A stretch of DNA of 64,000 nt, from the NCBI RefSeq assembly GCF_003115845.1, contig NZ_KZ819022.1, positions 248,001-312,000 of the forward strand, read 5' to 3'. Shown in pieces: positions 27,972 through 36,750 of this stretch (position 1 is its first letter; each line of letters begins with the position of its first letter). Below the pieces are notes generated by a model. It ran no database searches. It was not told where the DNA came from and saw only the letters and a program-made list of their open reading frames with translations. Position numbers and translations under genes: made by a program. The DNA is from Brenneria roseae subsp. roseae (GTDB lineage Bacteria; Pseudomonadota; Gammaproteobacteria; Enterobacterales; Enterobacteriaceae).

Positions 27972-28182
27972 TTGCGCAGCGATTCGCAATAACCCACGAT
28001 CCTCAGTCTGACCCATTGGCGTATCACGCCGGCTATGAAAATATGTACAGGGCTCAAGCGGGATATCTTTTACTCAACGTGATTATATCCACTAGCTTTC
28101 AGGACGCAGAAAGGCGGCAACCGGATAACGCGCCTGCAACTTGAAAGAGGATGGATACTCTGTTTACCGGGATGGGATTGGC

Positions 28183-29034
28183 ATGGAAGGAGTACTGGCA
28201 TTTGCTGAGGGATTTCCCGAATGGTGGTTGGGGGCGCTAGCCCTGGCTGGACTGATTGTGGGCAGCTTCCTGAATGTGGTGATTTACCGATTACCTATCA
28301 TGCTGGAACGTCGCTGGCAGCGTGACGCTCGCGCCCAACTCGGTTTGCCGCCGTCCGTTGATGAGCCTCGTTACGATCTCTGGTGGCCCCCCTCCGGCTG
28401 TCCACACTGCCAGCGCGCCATCGCGATGAAAGACAACATTCCGTTATTCAGTTGGCTATTGCTGCGTGGGCGCTCCCGATGCTGCCAGCGGCCTGTTTCC
28501 GCACAATATCCTCTGATTGAAGCGCTCACCATGTTGCTCTTTATGGCCGCGGGACTACTCTGGCAACCGGGCATGGCGCTGGGAGGCGCATTGATCCTGC
28601 TATCGTTCCTGTTAGTGCTGACAGTGATGGATATGAAAACATGGCTATTGCCAGATGTGCTGACGCTGCCTTTACTCTGGCTAGGTTTGCTTTTTAACCT
28701 GTCAGGTACGTTTGTTTCATTGGATGATGCGGTGATTGGCGCGATTGCGGGTTACTTATCTCTCTGGCTACTGTACTGGGGATTTAAGCTGCTCCGAGGC
28801 AAAGACGCGCTGGGATATGGCGATTTCAAGCTACTGGCGGCGTTGGGAGGTTGGCTGGGCTGGCGTGCTTTACCCAATCTGATGCTCATCGCCGCGTTGA
28901 GCGGGTTGATTTTCACGATAGTATGGCGCTGGGCGCGACGGGAAAACGCCAATCAGCCTTTGGCATTCGGTCCCTGGCTTGCTGTTGGCGGCGGAATCGG
29001 CGTGGTGCTTAATGGAATCGGCGTTATACCCTAA
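28183..29034 (+). CDS. outO: Prepilin peptidase GspO (OutO), A24 family
   Basis: The 283-residue aspartic membrane peptidase that cleaves and N-methylates the pseudopilins. The catalytic aspartates are D150 (VMDMKTWLLPD) and D214 (GYGDFKLL). The N-terminal cytoplasmic zinc loop has CPHC (73-76), but the second pair reads S98-R-C100-C101 where relatives have C-x-x-C, so the first cysteine of that pair is replaced and a new one sits at 100. The ATG at 28183 was chosen; an upstream TTG frame start at 28141 is less likely. It is detached from outN by 211 bp. Confidence 0.93.
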   Translation: MEGVLAFAEGFPEWWLGALALAGLIVGSFLNVVIYRLPIMLERRWQRDARAQLGLPPSVDEPRYDLWWPPSGCPHCQRAIAMKDNIPLFSWLLLRGRSRCCQRPVSAQYPLIEALTMLLFMAAGLLWQPGMALGGALILLSFLLVLTVMDMKTWLLPDVLTLPLLWLGLLFNLSGTFVSLDDAVIGAIAGYLSLWLLYWGFKLLRGKDALGYGDFKLLAALGGWLGWRALPNLMLIAALSGLIFTIVWRWARRENANQPLAFGPWLAVGGGIGVVLNGIGVIP

Positions 29035-29108
29035 CCCTTCTATAACAACGTCCTATGGCAATGCGCAATTCATAGTAAACCGCATCGGGTGAACGAACGC
29101 ATAAAAAT

Positions 29109-29136
29109 AGGCTGAGGGTGTTAACACCATCAGCCT
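29109..29136 (+). terminator. Hairpin downstream of outO
   Basis: AGGCTGA (29109-29115) pairs with TCAGCCT (29130-29136), extended by GGTGTT/AACACC, giving a long near-perfect stem. It lacks a clear T-run but lies 75 bp after the outO stop and is the best candidate for the end of the out transcript. Confidence 0.45.
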
Positions 29137-29211
29137 GCTTTACGCTTGCTATTTTGTACATCTCTGTTTTGCGCCCTTCAGTAAACTTGCTTCTGTCAGG
29201 CAAATGACTGG

Positions 29212-29286
29212 TTATTCCACCATCAGCATAAAAGTACTCACCCAAACGACCAGACAGAATGAGATACCCATAAAAAAATACTTCAC
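29212..29286 (-). CDS. ypdK: Small membrane protein YpdK
   Basis: A 24-residue protein with a GTG start that most gene finders would miss. It begins (M)KYFFMGISF and continues CLVVWVSTFMLMVE. The E. coli YpdK sequence is 23 residues and starts with the same KYFFMGISF block, then a single hydrophobic helix. A good ribosome-binding site (GGAG, nine bases before the GTG) supports translation. It is expected in the inner membrane; its function is unknown. In E. coli ypdK lies beside alaC, whereas here alaC is 26 kb away, which suggests rearrangement. Confidence 0.8.
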   Translation of the reverse strand: MKYFFMGISFCLVVWVSTFMLMVE

Positions 29287-29631
29287 CGATATATTCTCCA
29301 GCAGAAACCACGCCAGCAACGATCCCGATTGTGCGTTTTATTATGGAAGGGAAATGCATCCCGTTTGCGATCGCGCAGCGGAAAACCATTTCCCGTTGTC
29401 ATCACCAGGGGTAATACCAGTTATGACGGGATCGGCGCTCAATCTACGCCGAGTGAGGGGCATAATTCAAGAGGGTTCAGACACTATATTTGCAGAAATA
29501 GCATTAAAAAGCGTTCATTGCCGACCGCTGCTAAATGGTGAAAAGGGGTGTACGATAAAAGCTGTGGTTGATGAGGCGGTTACGGCCTTTTTCAGCACGT
29601 TGTTCTGTGACGATTTTCAGTAGGGAGCGGT

Positions 29632-30132
29632 ATGGAATCAACAGATATTTTCGGGAAATTGTGTTTGCTGCTGGACCAGCAGCAGGCTCGTTATCGCGTG
29701 GTGAGTCACGCCAGCGCCGGTCGCTCTGAAGAGGTGGCGCAACAGCGCGGAACACAGCTAGGACAGGGCGCTAAGGCACTGGTGTGTCATGTGAAAGGGA
29801 ACGGGATTCGTCAGCATGTTTTAGCCGTTTTACCCGCCGACCAGCAGGCTGATTTATCGCGTTTGGCTCAGGGGATCGGGGGAACGCGTGCTTCGTTGGC
29901 CAGCCCAAAAGAAGTGGACGATTTAACGCACTGCGTTTTTGGCGCTATTCCGCCGTTTAGCTTTCATCCCGATCTGTTACTGGTTGCCGATCCGTTGTTA
30001 TTTGTCCGGTTTGATGAGCTTGCGTTCAATGCCGGAACGCTTGAACGTTCTGTCATTCTTGATACGCAGGATTACCGGCGCATTGCCCAACCTCGGCTCC
30101 TGCCTTTTCTGAAGCTGCCCGCAGCGGGCTAA
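29632..30132 (+). CDS. yeaK: YbaK/EbsC-family aminoacyl-tRNA deacylase YeaK
   Basis: The 166-residue protein is close in length and sequence pattern to E. coli YeaK (167 aa), a trans-editing enzyme of the YbaK fold. Shared segments include LGQGAKALVCHVKGNG, DQQADLSRLAQ, IGGTRASLASPKEVDDLT, FGAIPPFSFHP and ADPLLFVRFDELAFNAG. It clears mischarged tRNA. AGTAGGGAGCGGT lies just upstream of the ATG. dbpA follows. Confidence 0.92.
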   Translation: MESTDIFGKLCLLLDQQQARYRVVSHASAGRSEEVAQQRGTQLGQGAKALVCHVKGNGIRQHVLAVLPADQQADLSRLAQGIGGTRASLASPKEVDDLTHCVFGAIPPFSFHPDLLLVADPLLFVRFDELAFNAGTLERSVILDTQDYRRIAQPRLLPFLKLPAAG

Positions 30133-30287
30133 GCATAATCCTGCATACTTGATAAGTCCGGGACATTCATTTATCAGGTAAATCGGGCAACCGCGACCAT
30201 CTCTGTTATTATTGCCGCAAATCACGCGCCATCTTTGGATTGGCGCAGCCTTTCGTCGCGTTACCGTTGGTAATAAGAGTAATTATT

Positions 30288-31670
30288 GTGAGTACAACCT
30301 CTTTTTCTTCCCTTGCTCTGCCTGCCGGGCAGTTATCTAATCTCAATGAACTGGGCTATGCGGCAATGACTCCCGTTCAGGCCGCTACATTACCGGCCAT
30401 CTTGCGCGGTGCCGATGTACGCGCCAAGGCGAAAACCGGCAGTGGTAAAACGGCTGCTTTCGGTATTGGTCTACTCAATCAGATTGTTGTCGAGGAGTTT
30501 GTCACTCAGGCGCTGGTGCTGTGTCCGACGCGTGAACTGGCCGATCAGGTCAGCAAGGAACTGCGTCGTCTGGCGCGTTTTGCACAGAATATCAAGATCC
30601 TGACGCTGTGTGGCGGCCAGCCTATGGGGCATCAGCTGGATTCGCTGGTTCACGCGCCACACATCGTGGTGGGGACGCCGGGACGAATTCAGGATCATCT
30701 GCGCAAGCAGTCTCTGTCGCTTGATGCATTGAAAGTGCTGGTGCTGGATGAAGCCGACCGCATGCTGGATATGGGATTTACTGACGCGATTGATGATGTG
30801 ATCGGTTATACGCCGGCGGATCGTCAGACACTCTTGTTTTCTGCCACCTATCCGAATGAGATAGAGCAGATCAGCGCCCGCGTTCAACGTCAACCATTCA
30901 ACGTCGATGTGGCTGATGAGAATACCGAACCGGCAATCGAACAGCGTTTTTATGAAACCACGAAAGAGCAGCGTCTACCGCTGTTAATGGCTGTGCTGAG
31001 CCACTACCAGCCGGCCTCCTGTGTGGTGTTCTGTAATACGAAACGTGATTGTCAGAGCGTATTTGACGCATTGGATTCTCGTGGTATCAGCGTGTTGGCC
31101 CTGCATGGCGATCTGGAACAGCGCGAGCGCGATCAGGTATTGGTGCGTTTTTCCAATCGCAGTTGCCGTGTGCTGGTTGCTACCGATGTCGCCGCCCGCG
31201 GCCTGGATATTAAAGAGCTGGAACTGGTGGTGAATTTCGAATTGGCCTTCGATCCGGAAGTGCATGTTCACCGTATTGGCCGAACCGGGCGAGCGGGGAT
31301 GCAGGGGCTGGCGGTTAGTTTATGTGTACCGCAGGAGATGAACCGTGCTCATCTGCTTGAAGATTATCTGGGTATACCAATCAAATGGGCATCAACGGCA
31401 GAAATCAGTCGCAGCGGCATAGCCGAACTGGCGCCAGAAATGATGACGCTGTGTATCGACGGCGGCCGTAAAGCCAAAATTCGCCCAGGTGATATTTTGG
31501 GGGCATTAACCGGCGAAGCGGGGTTAACCGCGGCAGAAGTCGGTAAAATCGATATGTTTCCTATGCATGCCTATGTCGCCATCCGTAAAGCCAGCGCCAA
31601 GCGGGCAATGCAGCAACTTCAGCAGGGCAAGATAAAGGGCAAAAACTGTAAAGTCCGGTTGTTGAAATAA
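30288..31670 (+). CDS. dbpA: ATP-dependent RNA helicase DbpA
   Basis: The 460-residue DEAD-box helicase acts in 50S assembly by binding hairpin 92 of 23S rRNA. Motifs in order: Q-motif region MTPVQAATLPA, AKTGSGKT (I), PTRELADQ (Ia), TPGR, DEAD (II), SAT (III), ATDVAARGLDI, and HRIGRTGRAG (VI). The C-terminal RNA-binding domain (TLCIDGGRKAKIRPGDILGAL) gives rRNA specificity. The GTG at 30288 (VSTTSFSSLALP) fits the family N-terminus and follows AAGAG; the longer frame from 30240 adds 16 unlikely residues. Confidence 0.96.
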   Translation: MSTTSFSSLALPAGQLSNLNELGYAAMTPVQAATLPAILRGADVRAKAKTGSGKTAAFGIGLLNQIVVEEFVTQALVLCPTRELADQVSKELRRLARFAQNIKILTLCGGQPMGHQLDSLVHAPHIVVGTPGRIQDHLRKQSLSLDALKVLVLDEADRMLDMGFTDAIDDVIGYTPADRQTLLFSATYPNEIEQISARVQRQPFNVDVADENTEPAIEQRFYETTKEQRLPLLMAVLSHYQPASCVVFCNTKRDCQSVFDALDSRGISVLALHGDLEQRERDQVLVRFSNRSCRVLVATDVAARGLDIKELELVVNFELAFDPEVHVHRIGRTGRAGMQGLAVSLCVPQEMNRAHLLEDYLGIPIKWASTAEISRSGIAELAPEMMTLCIDGGRKAKIRPGDILGALTGEAGLTAAEVGKIDMFPMHAYVAIRKASAKRAMQQLQQGKIKGKNCKVRLLK

Positions 31671-31871
31671 CCTTGCGGCTAATACCGATCGGGATAGCGT
31701 GGTCGTCGGGTAAAGCGTATGGTTATTTCAGGCGATAGTTTTTATCGTTCGAAATACGTGAGTTACAGTATGACGTTGAGGCGATTTTGCTCAGGAGCTG
31801 AACGGCCGGCTGAGTATGGGATGTTTTTTTGATCCTGAAAGATGAAGGATGTAGACGGGGGCGTTGGGCGG

Positions 31872-32447
31872 ATGCAGACAACAGAAGTAGACCGGCGGTT
31901 GGCGGAAGCAGGGCGGCAGTTGGCCATGGTACTGGTTCCCGGATTACGTGACAGCGATGAGGATCATTGGCAGAGCCATTGGGAAAAACGCTTTCCTGAC
32001 TGGCAACGCATACGCCAGCGGGAGTGGTATCAGGCGGATTTGGATCGTTGGGTATTGGCAATTCGCCGGGAACTGGCGAATTGCATGCGTCCAGCGGTGT
32101 TGATCGGTCATAGCTTTGGCGCACTGGCTTCCTGTTATGTGGTGCAGCAGGGAATGGAAGGCATTGCGGGGGTGATGATGGTGGCGCCGGCAGAGCCTAT
32201 GCGTTTTGAAATTGAAGAACGGATTCAGGCCACTCGTCTATCCGTCCCCAGCCTGACGTTTGCCAGCCATAACGATCCACTCATGACGTTCTCTCGTGCA
32301 CAGCACTGGTCTGAGGAATGGGGGAGTGAGCTGGTGGATGTCGGAGAAGCGGGGCACATCAATGCAGAGGCTGGTTTTGGCCACTGGGAATACGGACTTA
32401 ATCGACTGGCGACCTTTACTGAGACAATCATTATTTCCCATCAATGA
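31872..32447 (+). CDS. RBBP9/YdeN-family alpha/beta hydrolase
   Basis: The 191-residue protein is a small serine hydrolase fold. It opens with VLVPGLRDSDEDHW, then GHSFG (nucleophile serine), SHNDPLMTF with a likely acid Asp, and AGHIN with a catalytic His near the end, all typical of RBBP9-type hydrolases. Substrate unknown. A start at 31842 is also possible; neither has a strong ribosome-binding site. A second member of this fold lies 3 kb away (35124). Confidence 0.8.
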   Translation: MQTTEVDRRLAEAGRQLAMVLVPGLRDSDEDHWQSHWEKRFPDWQRIRQREWYQADLDRWVLAIRRELANCMRPAVLIGHSFGALASCYVVQQGMEGIAGVMMVAPAEPMRFEIEERIQATRLSVPSLTFASHNDPLMTFSRAQHWSEEWGSELVDVGEAGHINAEAGFGHWEYGLNRLATFTETIIISHQ

Positions 32448-32682
32448 TCCGATCTGTTTTTGCATCAGTCAACGATTCCCGGTGCAATGTTTTTTAATTA
32501 CATATCAGCATATTAAACGATACGTCTGTTATCATGACGTCGCGGATTTACATCCGAATCACTTAGTTAAATAAACTCATCGGAATTCTTTTGCTGACGG
32601 ATTTCCTGCAATTTAAAATCTATTGCGCGTCCATACAATTTTTTAATTGAAAGATAATCCGTTATTTTAATGTTTAAAACGG

Positions 32683-33234
32683 TTATTTATTGCCGCTATC
32701 GCCGTGCAGCATTTCCTGGATCTGCTGATAGACCTCGGCGGCAGACATATTGCTGTATGATACGGTACTTTCGAAGGTTAATACCTCCTGCGCTGTTCCC
32801 GAACCTTGCAGAAAGTTCAATAAGGCGAGGTCTTCCTGCGTTATCCGTTTTCCAGTAAAGGCATCAAACATTTCCGATTGTCCGTCAGGATATTTAACAA
32901 GGGAAACCAGTTTGCCGTTGTACAGGGGAATCCCCGTCATCGTAATCGTATATTCGGCGGAGGCTTTTGGCTGCTCTTCTTGGTTTTCTTCGGCTGGTTT
33001 TTTCTCCGCATGATCGCTATCGGCCCCGCGTTTTTTATCGGATGACAACGTGACTTTTGTATCGCTGTCCGATGCCATTGAGTTTGAGTGCGATGAGTCG
33101 GAATTTGTCGTTGATGTGTCGGTTTTATTGCCCGTATTGATAGGGGGAACGGCATCTGCATTTGTGGCAACCCCCGCCGTAGGCAGATTGAGTTGGAGAT
33201 TTACATTCAGGGGCTGAATATCTGGAATAACCAC
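32683..33234 (-). CDS. Hypothetical protein with Ser/Thr/Asp-rich low-complexity half
   Basis: The 183-residue protein is not recognised. Residues about 30-90 are rich in Ser, Thr, Asn, Asp, Lys and Glu and should be disordered; the C-terminal half (YTITMTGIPLYNGKLVSLVKYPDG and AAEVYQQIQEMLHGD) looks folded. There is no signal peptide or membrane segment. The GTG start (33234) has an excellent ribosome-binding site (AAGGAG, seven bases upstream), which is good evidence that it is translated. Function not assigned. Confidence 0.65.
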   Translation of the reverse strand: MVIPDIQPLNVNLQLNLPTAGVATNADAVPPINTGNKTDTSTTNSDSSHSNSMASDSDTKVTLSSDKKRGADSDHAEKKPAEENQEEQPKASAEYTITMTGIPLYNGKLVSLVKYPDGQSEMFDAFTGKRITQEDLALLNFLQGSGTAQEVLTFESTVSYSNMSAAEVYQQIQEMLHGDSGNK

Positions 33235-33800
33235 AATATAACTCCTTCTTATATCTATTTAATGCCGGCAGTTTTCATACCAGTTCGTCACTTCAATGTG
33301 TTAAATCCAAATGATTGATATATAATCATTATTAGTGACCGGATTGATTATTTTAACTGACGGCAGAATAGGTTCCTGTAGCAATCACAGCCCATTCTCC
33401 AGTCTCATGACATCAATGACACGGCCCAGCAAAGACGTAATTTATGACAAAGGAATAGCGTTATAAAAACACGTTATCGTAAAGTAAATCGGCTAAAAAA
33501 TTTTTTTCATTAATAACCAAAGTGCATAATTTTAGATTTTTTTTACTAAAAATGCATTAAGACCTGGTGTGTCGATTGAGTGTTCCGTTTTTCGTAACAC
33601 AAATCATAACCATATCTAATGTTTTTCTGGCTCAGTGCCGTTATGGTATCGATAATGTAGCGTAAAATCAGACAAGATCCTTTTTTAGTATAGTATTATT
33701 GATTATGTTTGCTTATGATTTATTCCCCCTCTCTACAACCGCAACGGAAAAGGCTACACTGACGTTCTGTCTTCTAGCAATATTGAGTATCTGTAACGTC
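33235..33800. other. 566-bp AT-rich gap between divergent hypothetical genes
   Basis: No gene, RNA or repeat was recognised. The base composition is much more AT-rich than the flanking backbone, as elsewhere in this accessory stretch (32.7-37.4 kb). It should carry the promoters of both neighbours. Confidence 0.5.
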
Positions 33801-34073
33801 ATGAGCAGTATCAAATTGACGGTTAACCATTTATATCGGCAATCTGGCGATCAACGAACTGCGTCGTTGGCCACGGCCAGAATTTTTGTCGGAGAGACGT
33901 TGGTCGCCACGGAAGAGATTACGGGTATGACGGAAAGCCCGGTCAGTAAATACCTGCATCACTCACTTGCGGAAGGACAGCCTGTAAGAGTTGAATGGGA
34001 TTCTGAAGGCGTCACCGCCATGGATGTTTCTGAGGTGCATGTCTGCCCCTGCTGTCAACATGACGAATGTTGA
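33801..34073 (+). CDS. Hypothetical small protein with C-terminal cysteine cluster
   Basis: A 90-residue protein, starting MSSIKLTVNHLYRQ, which is preferred over a longer in-frame version from 33699 whose extra N-terminus is unlike the rest. The C-terminus ends VCPCCQHDEC, a possible metal or thiol site. No family was recognised. The ribosome-binding site is weak. It stands alone in an AT-rich stretch. Confidence 0.5.
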   Translation: MSSIKLTVNHLYRQSGDQRTASLATARIFVGETLVATEEITGMTESPVSKYLHHSLAEGQPVRVEWDSEGVTAMDVSEVHVCPCCQHDEC

Positions 34074-34334
34074 TAAATAAGGAATTCGCTTTGAACGACG
34101 CAAGTTTGTCGTCGCTACTGGGCGATATTTCCGTCATGAGAACATGGTGGTTAAAGAGACGGCGGGTGTAGGTGTGAGCCATCAATTTAAATTCTGACAT
34201 ATCCTTGTATCATGTTCGAACGGTGGGCTGATTTAAAAATTATTTTTAGATTGGTGAGCCTATAAAAATAATTATCAGGATGCCGTAGCATGAACTCTAT
34301 TTATTGATAAAAATTATGTTTCAATGAAAAAGTT

Positions 34335-34859
34335 ATGATCAAAATACGATTGGCAAAAATAGATGAACTGGATAAATTATCCGGGATTGAAAAATCTGCG
34401 GATCAAGTGTTCAGAGAAATTTCTGAGCTGGCATGGATAGCAAATGATACAGAGCAATATATTGAACGCTATCGTGAGTCAATATTACTTGGCTTTTGCT
34501 GGGTTATTGTTGATGATGACACGCCAATAGGCTTTTTAAGCGCTGAAGTCATCGAAGACGAACTGCATATATGGCAATTGGCGGTTCGTTGTGAAAGGCA
34601 AGGAGAAGGTTATGGCAGCGCATTGATTAAAAAGGCTATTGAAATGGCTTATAAACATGTTCTTTCTGCTATTACGCTGACTACATTTAGCCATGTGCCT
34701 TGGAATGCCCCGTTTTATGCACGTATGGGGTTTAATCTTCTTGATAAAAACGCTATTAGTGAACGACTGAAAAAAACAATGATGTCTGAGGCTGAACATG
34801 GATTACCATTGGCGTGGCGCTGTGCCATGCGCTTGGAAATAGATAAAATAACAAGATGA
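34335..34859 (+). CDS. GNAT-family N-acetyltransferase
   Basis: The 174-residue protein has the GNAT fold; the acetyl-CoA loop is in VRCERQGEGYGSALIKKA (about 83-100), and ARMGFNLLDKNAI is the typical motif B. The substrate is unknown. Codon use is AT-rich compared with the backbone, in line with the flanking accessory genes. No partner toxin or resistance gene lies next to it. Confidence 0.8.
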   Translation: MIKIRLAKIDELDKLSGIEKSADQVFREISELAWIANDTEQYIERYRESILLGFCWVIVDDDTPIGFLSAEVIEDELHIWQLAVRCERQGEGYGSALIKKAIEMAYKHVLSAITLTTFSHVPWNAPFYARMGFNLLDKNAISERLKKTMMSEAEHGLPLAWRCAMRLEIDKITR

Positions 34860-35123
34860 TTCTTCCATTTTACGCTGATTATCATCAGAAATATTCAGGA
34901 AAACATATTTTTTCATATGATCCTGGGTCATGAAAATTACAAAATATTTAAATTTTAATGAATTTATCTTATCGTCAACTTGGGGTATTAATTGCAGGTA
35001 CGTTAAAACAGAGACTGACATGTTTCTGACACAGAGGTATGCCATATTAATATCGCTGTATTTTCTCATACGCTAGCCGTAATCAGCGGGTGCCATTTCG
35101 GATCAGTCGAGGAGAGGTATGAT

Positions 35124-35690
35124 ATGAGCTGTGTCAATAATGTCGTTATAGTGCATGGGTTTTTATCAACGCCTCGCCATCACTGGTTTCAGTGGCTGCG
35201 GCAGCAGTGTGAAGACGTCAATATCCGCGTTTTAATCCCCAGAATGCCAATGCCCCGAGCGCCTGAGCCTGATAAATGGCTGGAACAATTGAGTAATACG
35301 ATTTCACCACCCGATGAAAAAACATGGTTTATTGGACATAGCCTGGGTTGTATTACCGTTTTGCATTACTTGTCCTCTTTGCATGAACAGTTTGCTGTCG
35401 GCGGCGTAATATTAGTTTCCGGTTTTTCAGAGCAGGTCGAAAAGTATCCTGAACTTAACCCTTTTACCGAAGAAAGCGTTGATTTCGATCTGCTACGTAA
35501 AATAATAAAACATAGAATTACGATTTTATCGTCTGACGATAAAGTGGTTGCCCCTCATCATACGATGAAACTGTGTCAACAACTGGATGCGGAATTATAT
35601 CGGTTTACCGGGTGTGGACATTTCTCTGACGATGATGGTTTTCATCAGTTTCCGGCATTAAATAACATACTTCGTGATTATTTGAAATGA
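35124..35690 (+). CDS. RBBP9/YdeN-family alpha/beta hydrolase
   Basis: The 188-residue protein starts MSCVNNVVIVHGFLSTPRHHW, with the nucleophile serine in FIGHSLGC, SSDDKVVAPHH near the acid, and TGCGHFSDDDG with the catalytic His. It is in the same family as the 31872 gene but clearly diverged. GGAGAGG lies before the start. A terminator follows at 35856. Confidence 0.82.
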   Translation: MSCVNNVVIVHGFLSTPRHHWFQWLRQQCEDVNIRVLIPRMPMPRAPEPDKWLEQLSNTISPPDEKTWFIGHSLGCITVLHYLSSLHEQFAVGGVILVSGFSEQVEKYPELNPFTEESVDFDLLRKIIKHRITILSSDDKVVAPHHTMKLCQQLDAELYRFTGCGHFSDDDGFHQFPALNNILRDYLK

Positions 35691-35713
35691 TACGTGTTAA
35701 TCATGATAACAAT

Positions 35714-35809
35714 ATGAAAATAAAGGCGTTTAAATACGATCGTCATACCTGTAGAAACTGCGGCATGACGTTTTCTGGATGTTCAGTTTTATTACTTCTG
35801 CAAGCCTGA
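35714..35809 (+). pseudogene. Short cysteine-rich zinc-ribbon-like remnant
   Basis: A 31-codon frame reads MKIKAFKYDRHTCRNCGMTF and ends eleven codons later. CRNCGMTF resembles the first half of a zinc ribbon such as those at the start of some transposases, but the second cysteine pair is not completed. It is most likely a gene fragment; a real small protein cannot be excluded. Confidence 0.3.
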
Positions 35810-35855
35810 TAAAATAAATGAGATATTTTTTATAAAGATAGATCATTAATTTGAT

Positions 35856-35888
35856 AAGACCGAATTTCATATTCGGTCTTACTTTTTC
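35856..35888 (+). terminator. Rho-independent terminator
   Basis: AAGACCGAAT (35856-35865) pairs exactly with ATTCGGTCTT (35871-35880) over a 5-base loop and is followed by ACTTTTT. It ends the plus-strand transcript of the hydrolase and overlaps the last codon and stop of the convergent minus-strand gene. Confidence 0.75.
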
Positions 35889-36064
35889 GAACCATATTTA
35901 ATATTTATAAATATAATTATGGCTATTGATAGAAGCATTAGTTTCATCCAATGTTCAGGGATGAATGAGACATATAGGAACCATAAGGCAATGATTAAAA
36001 CAATTGAAATTTCAGTAATTATAAAGTTTTTTATTACATATTTTATTGTTTTCTTTAGGTTCAT
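35879..36064 (-). CDS. Small two-helix membrane protein, second gene of AT-rich cassette
   Basis: The 61-residue protein has two hydrophobic segments (about 14-32 and 40-56) separated by FIPEHWMK, with a basic N-terminus and C-terminus. No family was recognised. Its ATG overlaps the upstream stop as ATGA, so it is translated with the 229-residue protein. The size and coupling are those of an immunity or antitoxin-like membrane partner, which is only a suggestion. Very AT-rich. Confidence 0.55.
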   Translation of the reverse strand: MNLKKTIKYVIKNFIITEISIVLIIALWFLYVSFIPEHWMKLMLLSIAIIIFINIKYGSKK

Positions 36065-36750
36065 TGTTTTATCATTCCATTAATCATTTTTATTATCTCT
36101 TCTTCACTTCTTGAATTTATTGTAGAATAAGCTGGCATGACTGGTTCGATTAAAAAATATAACATTTCTAAGTTTTGAGAATAAAATAAACCGTATAGAG
36201 TGGGATTAATATCCCGTAAGTGTCGAGCTGACATAGCAGCTTCCTGCACTTTGCCATAAAATGCTGTTACTGTAATAGCAACATAAGTAGTTTGATTTAT
36301 TCTTTTACGCAAAGATGTTTTGAAATTAAGAGATGCGCTAATCGATTTAGCTAACACATACGATATTGATTCTCTTATTGCTCTGTTTGTTGCCATTTCA
36401 GATGTGACACCTAAAATTGCTTTGGCTATAGCTATTTGTTTACTCTCATTAAAATCTTTTATTAAAAAATCTATATAGATTTTTACCATGTCAAGAATGA
36501 CATCATCTCTTTTGAATACTTCTTTTATGGAGTAAACCATTCTAGAATCTTCATGCTGTAATTCTTGACATACATCGTTATAGCTTTCAATAAGGCAAGA
36601 TGTATACCAACTGGCTCTTTCTATACCATTAGATAAATCAGTTGTTAGACTTATTGTATTATTCTTTAATTTTTTCGTAATATCATTTAACTGGGTTGCG
36701 AGAACCCTATCTGCTTCCATTTTGTATTTTAAATATTCTGATGTTTGCAT
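36061..36750 (-). CDS. Hypothetical helical protein, first gene of AT-rich cassette
   Basis: The 229-residue protein is predicted almost all helical, has no signal peptide, and contains a central segment AIAKAILGVTSEMATNRAI and a C-terminal part with several Tyr and Phe. No known family was recognised. AAAGGGA before the ATG is a reasonable ribosome-binding site. Codon use is very AT-rich, unlike the backbone. It lies between a terminator and an integrase relic beside tRNA-Arg, so horizontal transfer is likely. Confidence 0.6.
   Translation of the reverse strand: MQTSEYLKYKMEADRVLATQLNDITKKLKNNTISLTTDLSNGIERASWYTSCLIESYNDVCQELQHEDSRMVYSIKEVFKRDDVILDMVKIYIDFLIKDFNESKQIAIAKAILGVTSEMATNRAIRESISYVLAKSISASLNFKTSLRKRINQTTYVAITVTAFYGKVQEAAMSARHLRDINPTLYGLFYSQNLEMLYFLIEPVMPAYSTINSRSEEEIIKMINGMIKQ

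Larger units (their letters stand above)
29035..29631. other. 597-bp region between outO and yeaK
   Basis: It holds a near-perfect hairpin at 29109-29136, the 24-codon gene ypdK on the minus strand, and otherwise nothing recognised. Two overlapping open frames (29204-29623 plus, 29024-29389 minus) have no supporting signals; the minus one includes ypdK in a different frame. Confidence 0.6.

Noticed and set aside
29204..29623. 139-codon plus-strand frame between outO and yeaK
   Set aside because: No family, no ribosome-binding site, and it overlaps ypdK, which is supported better.
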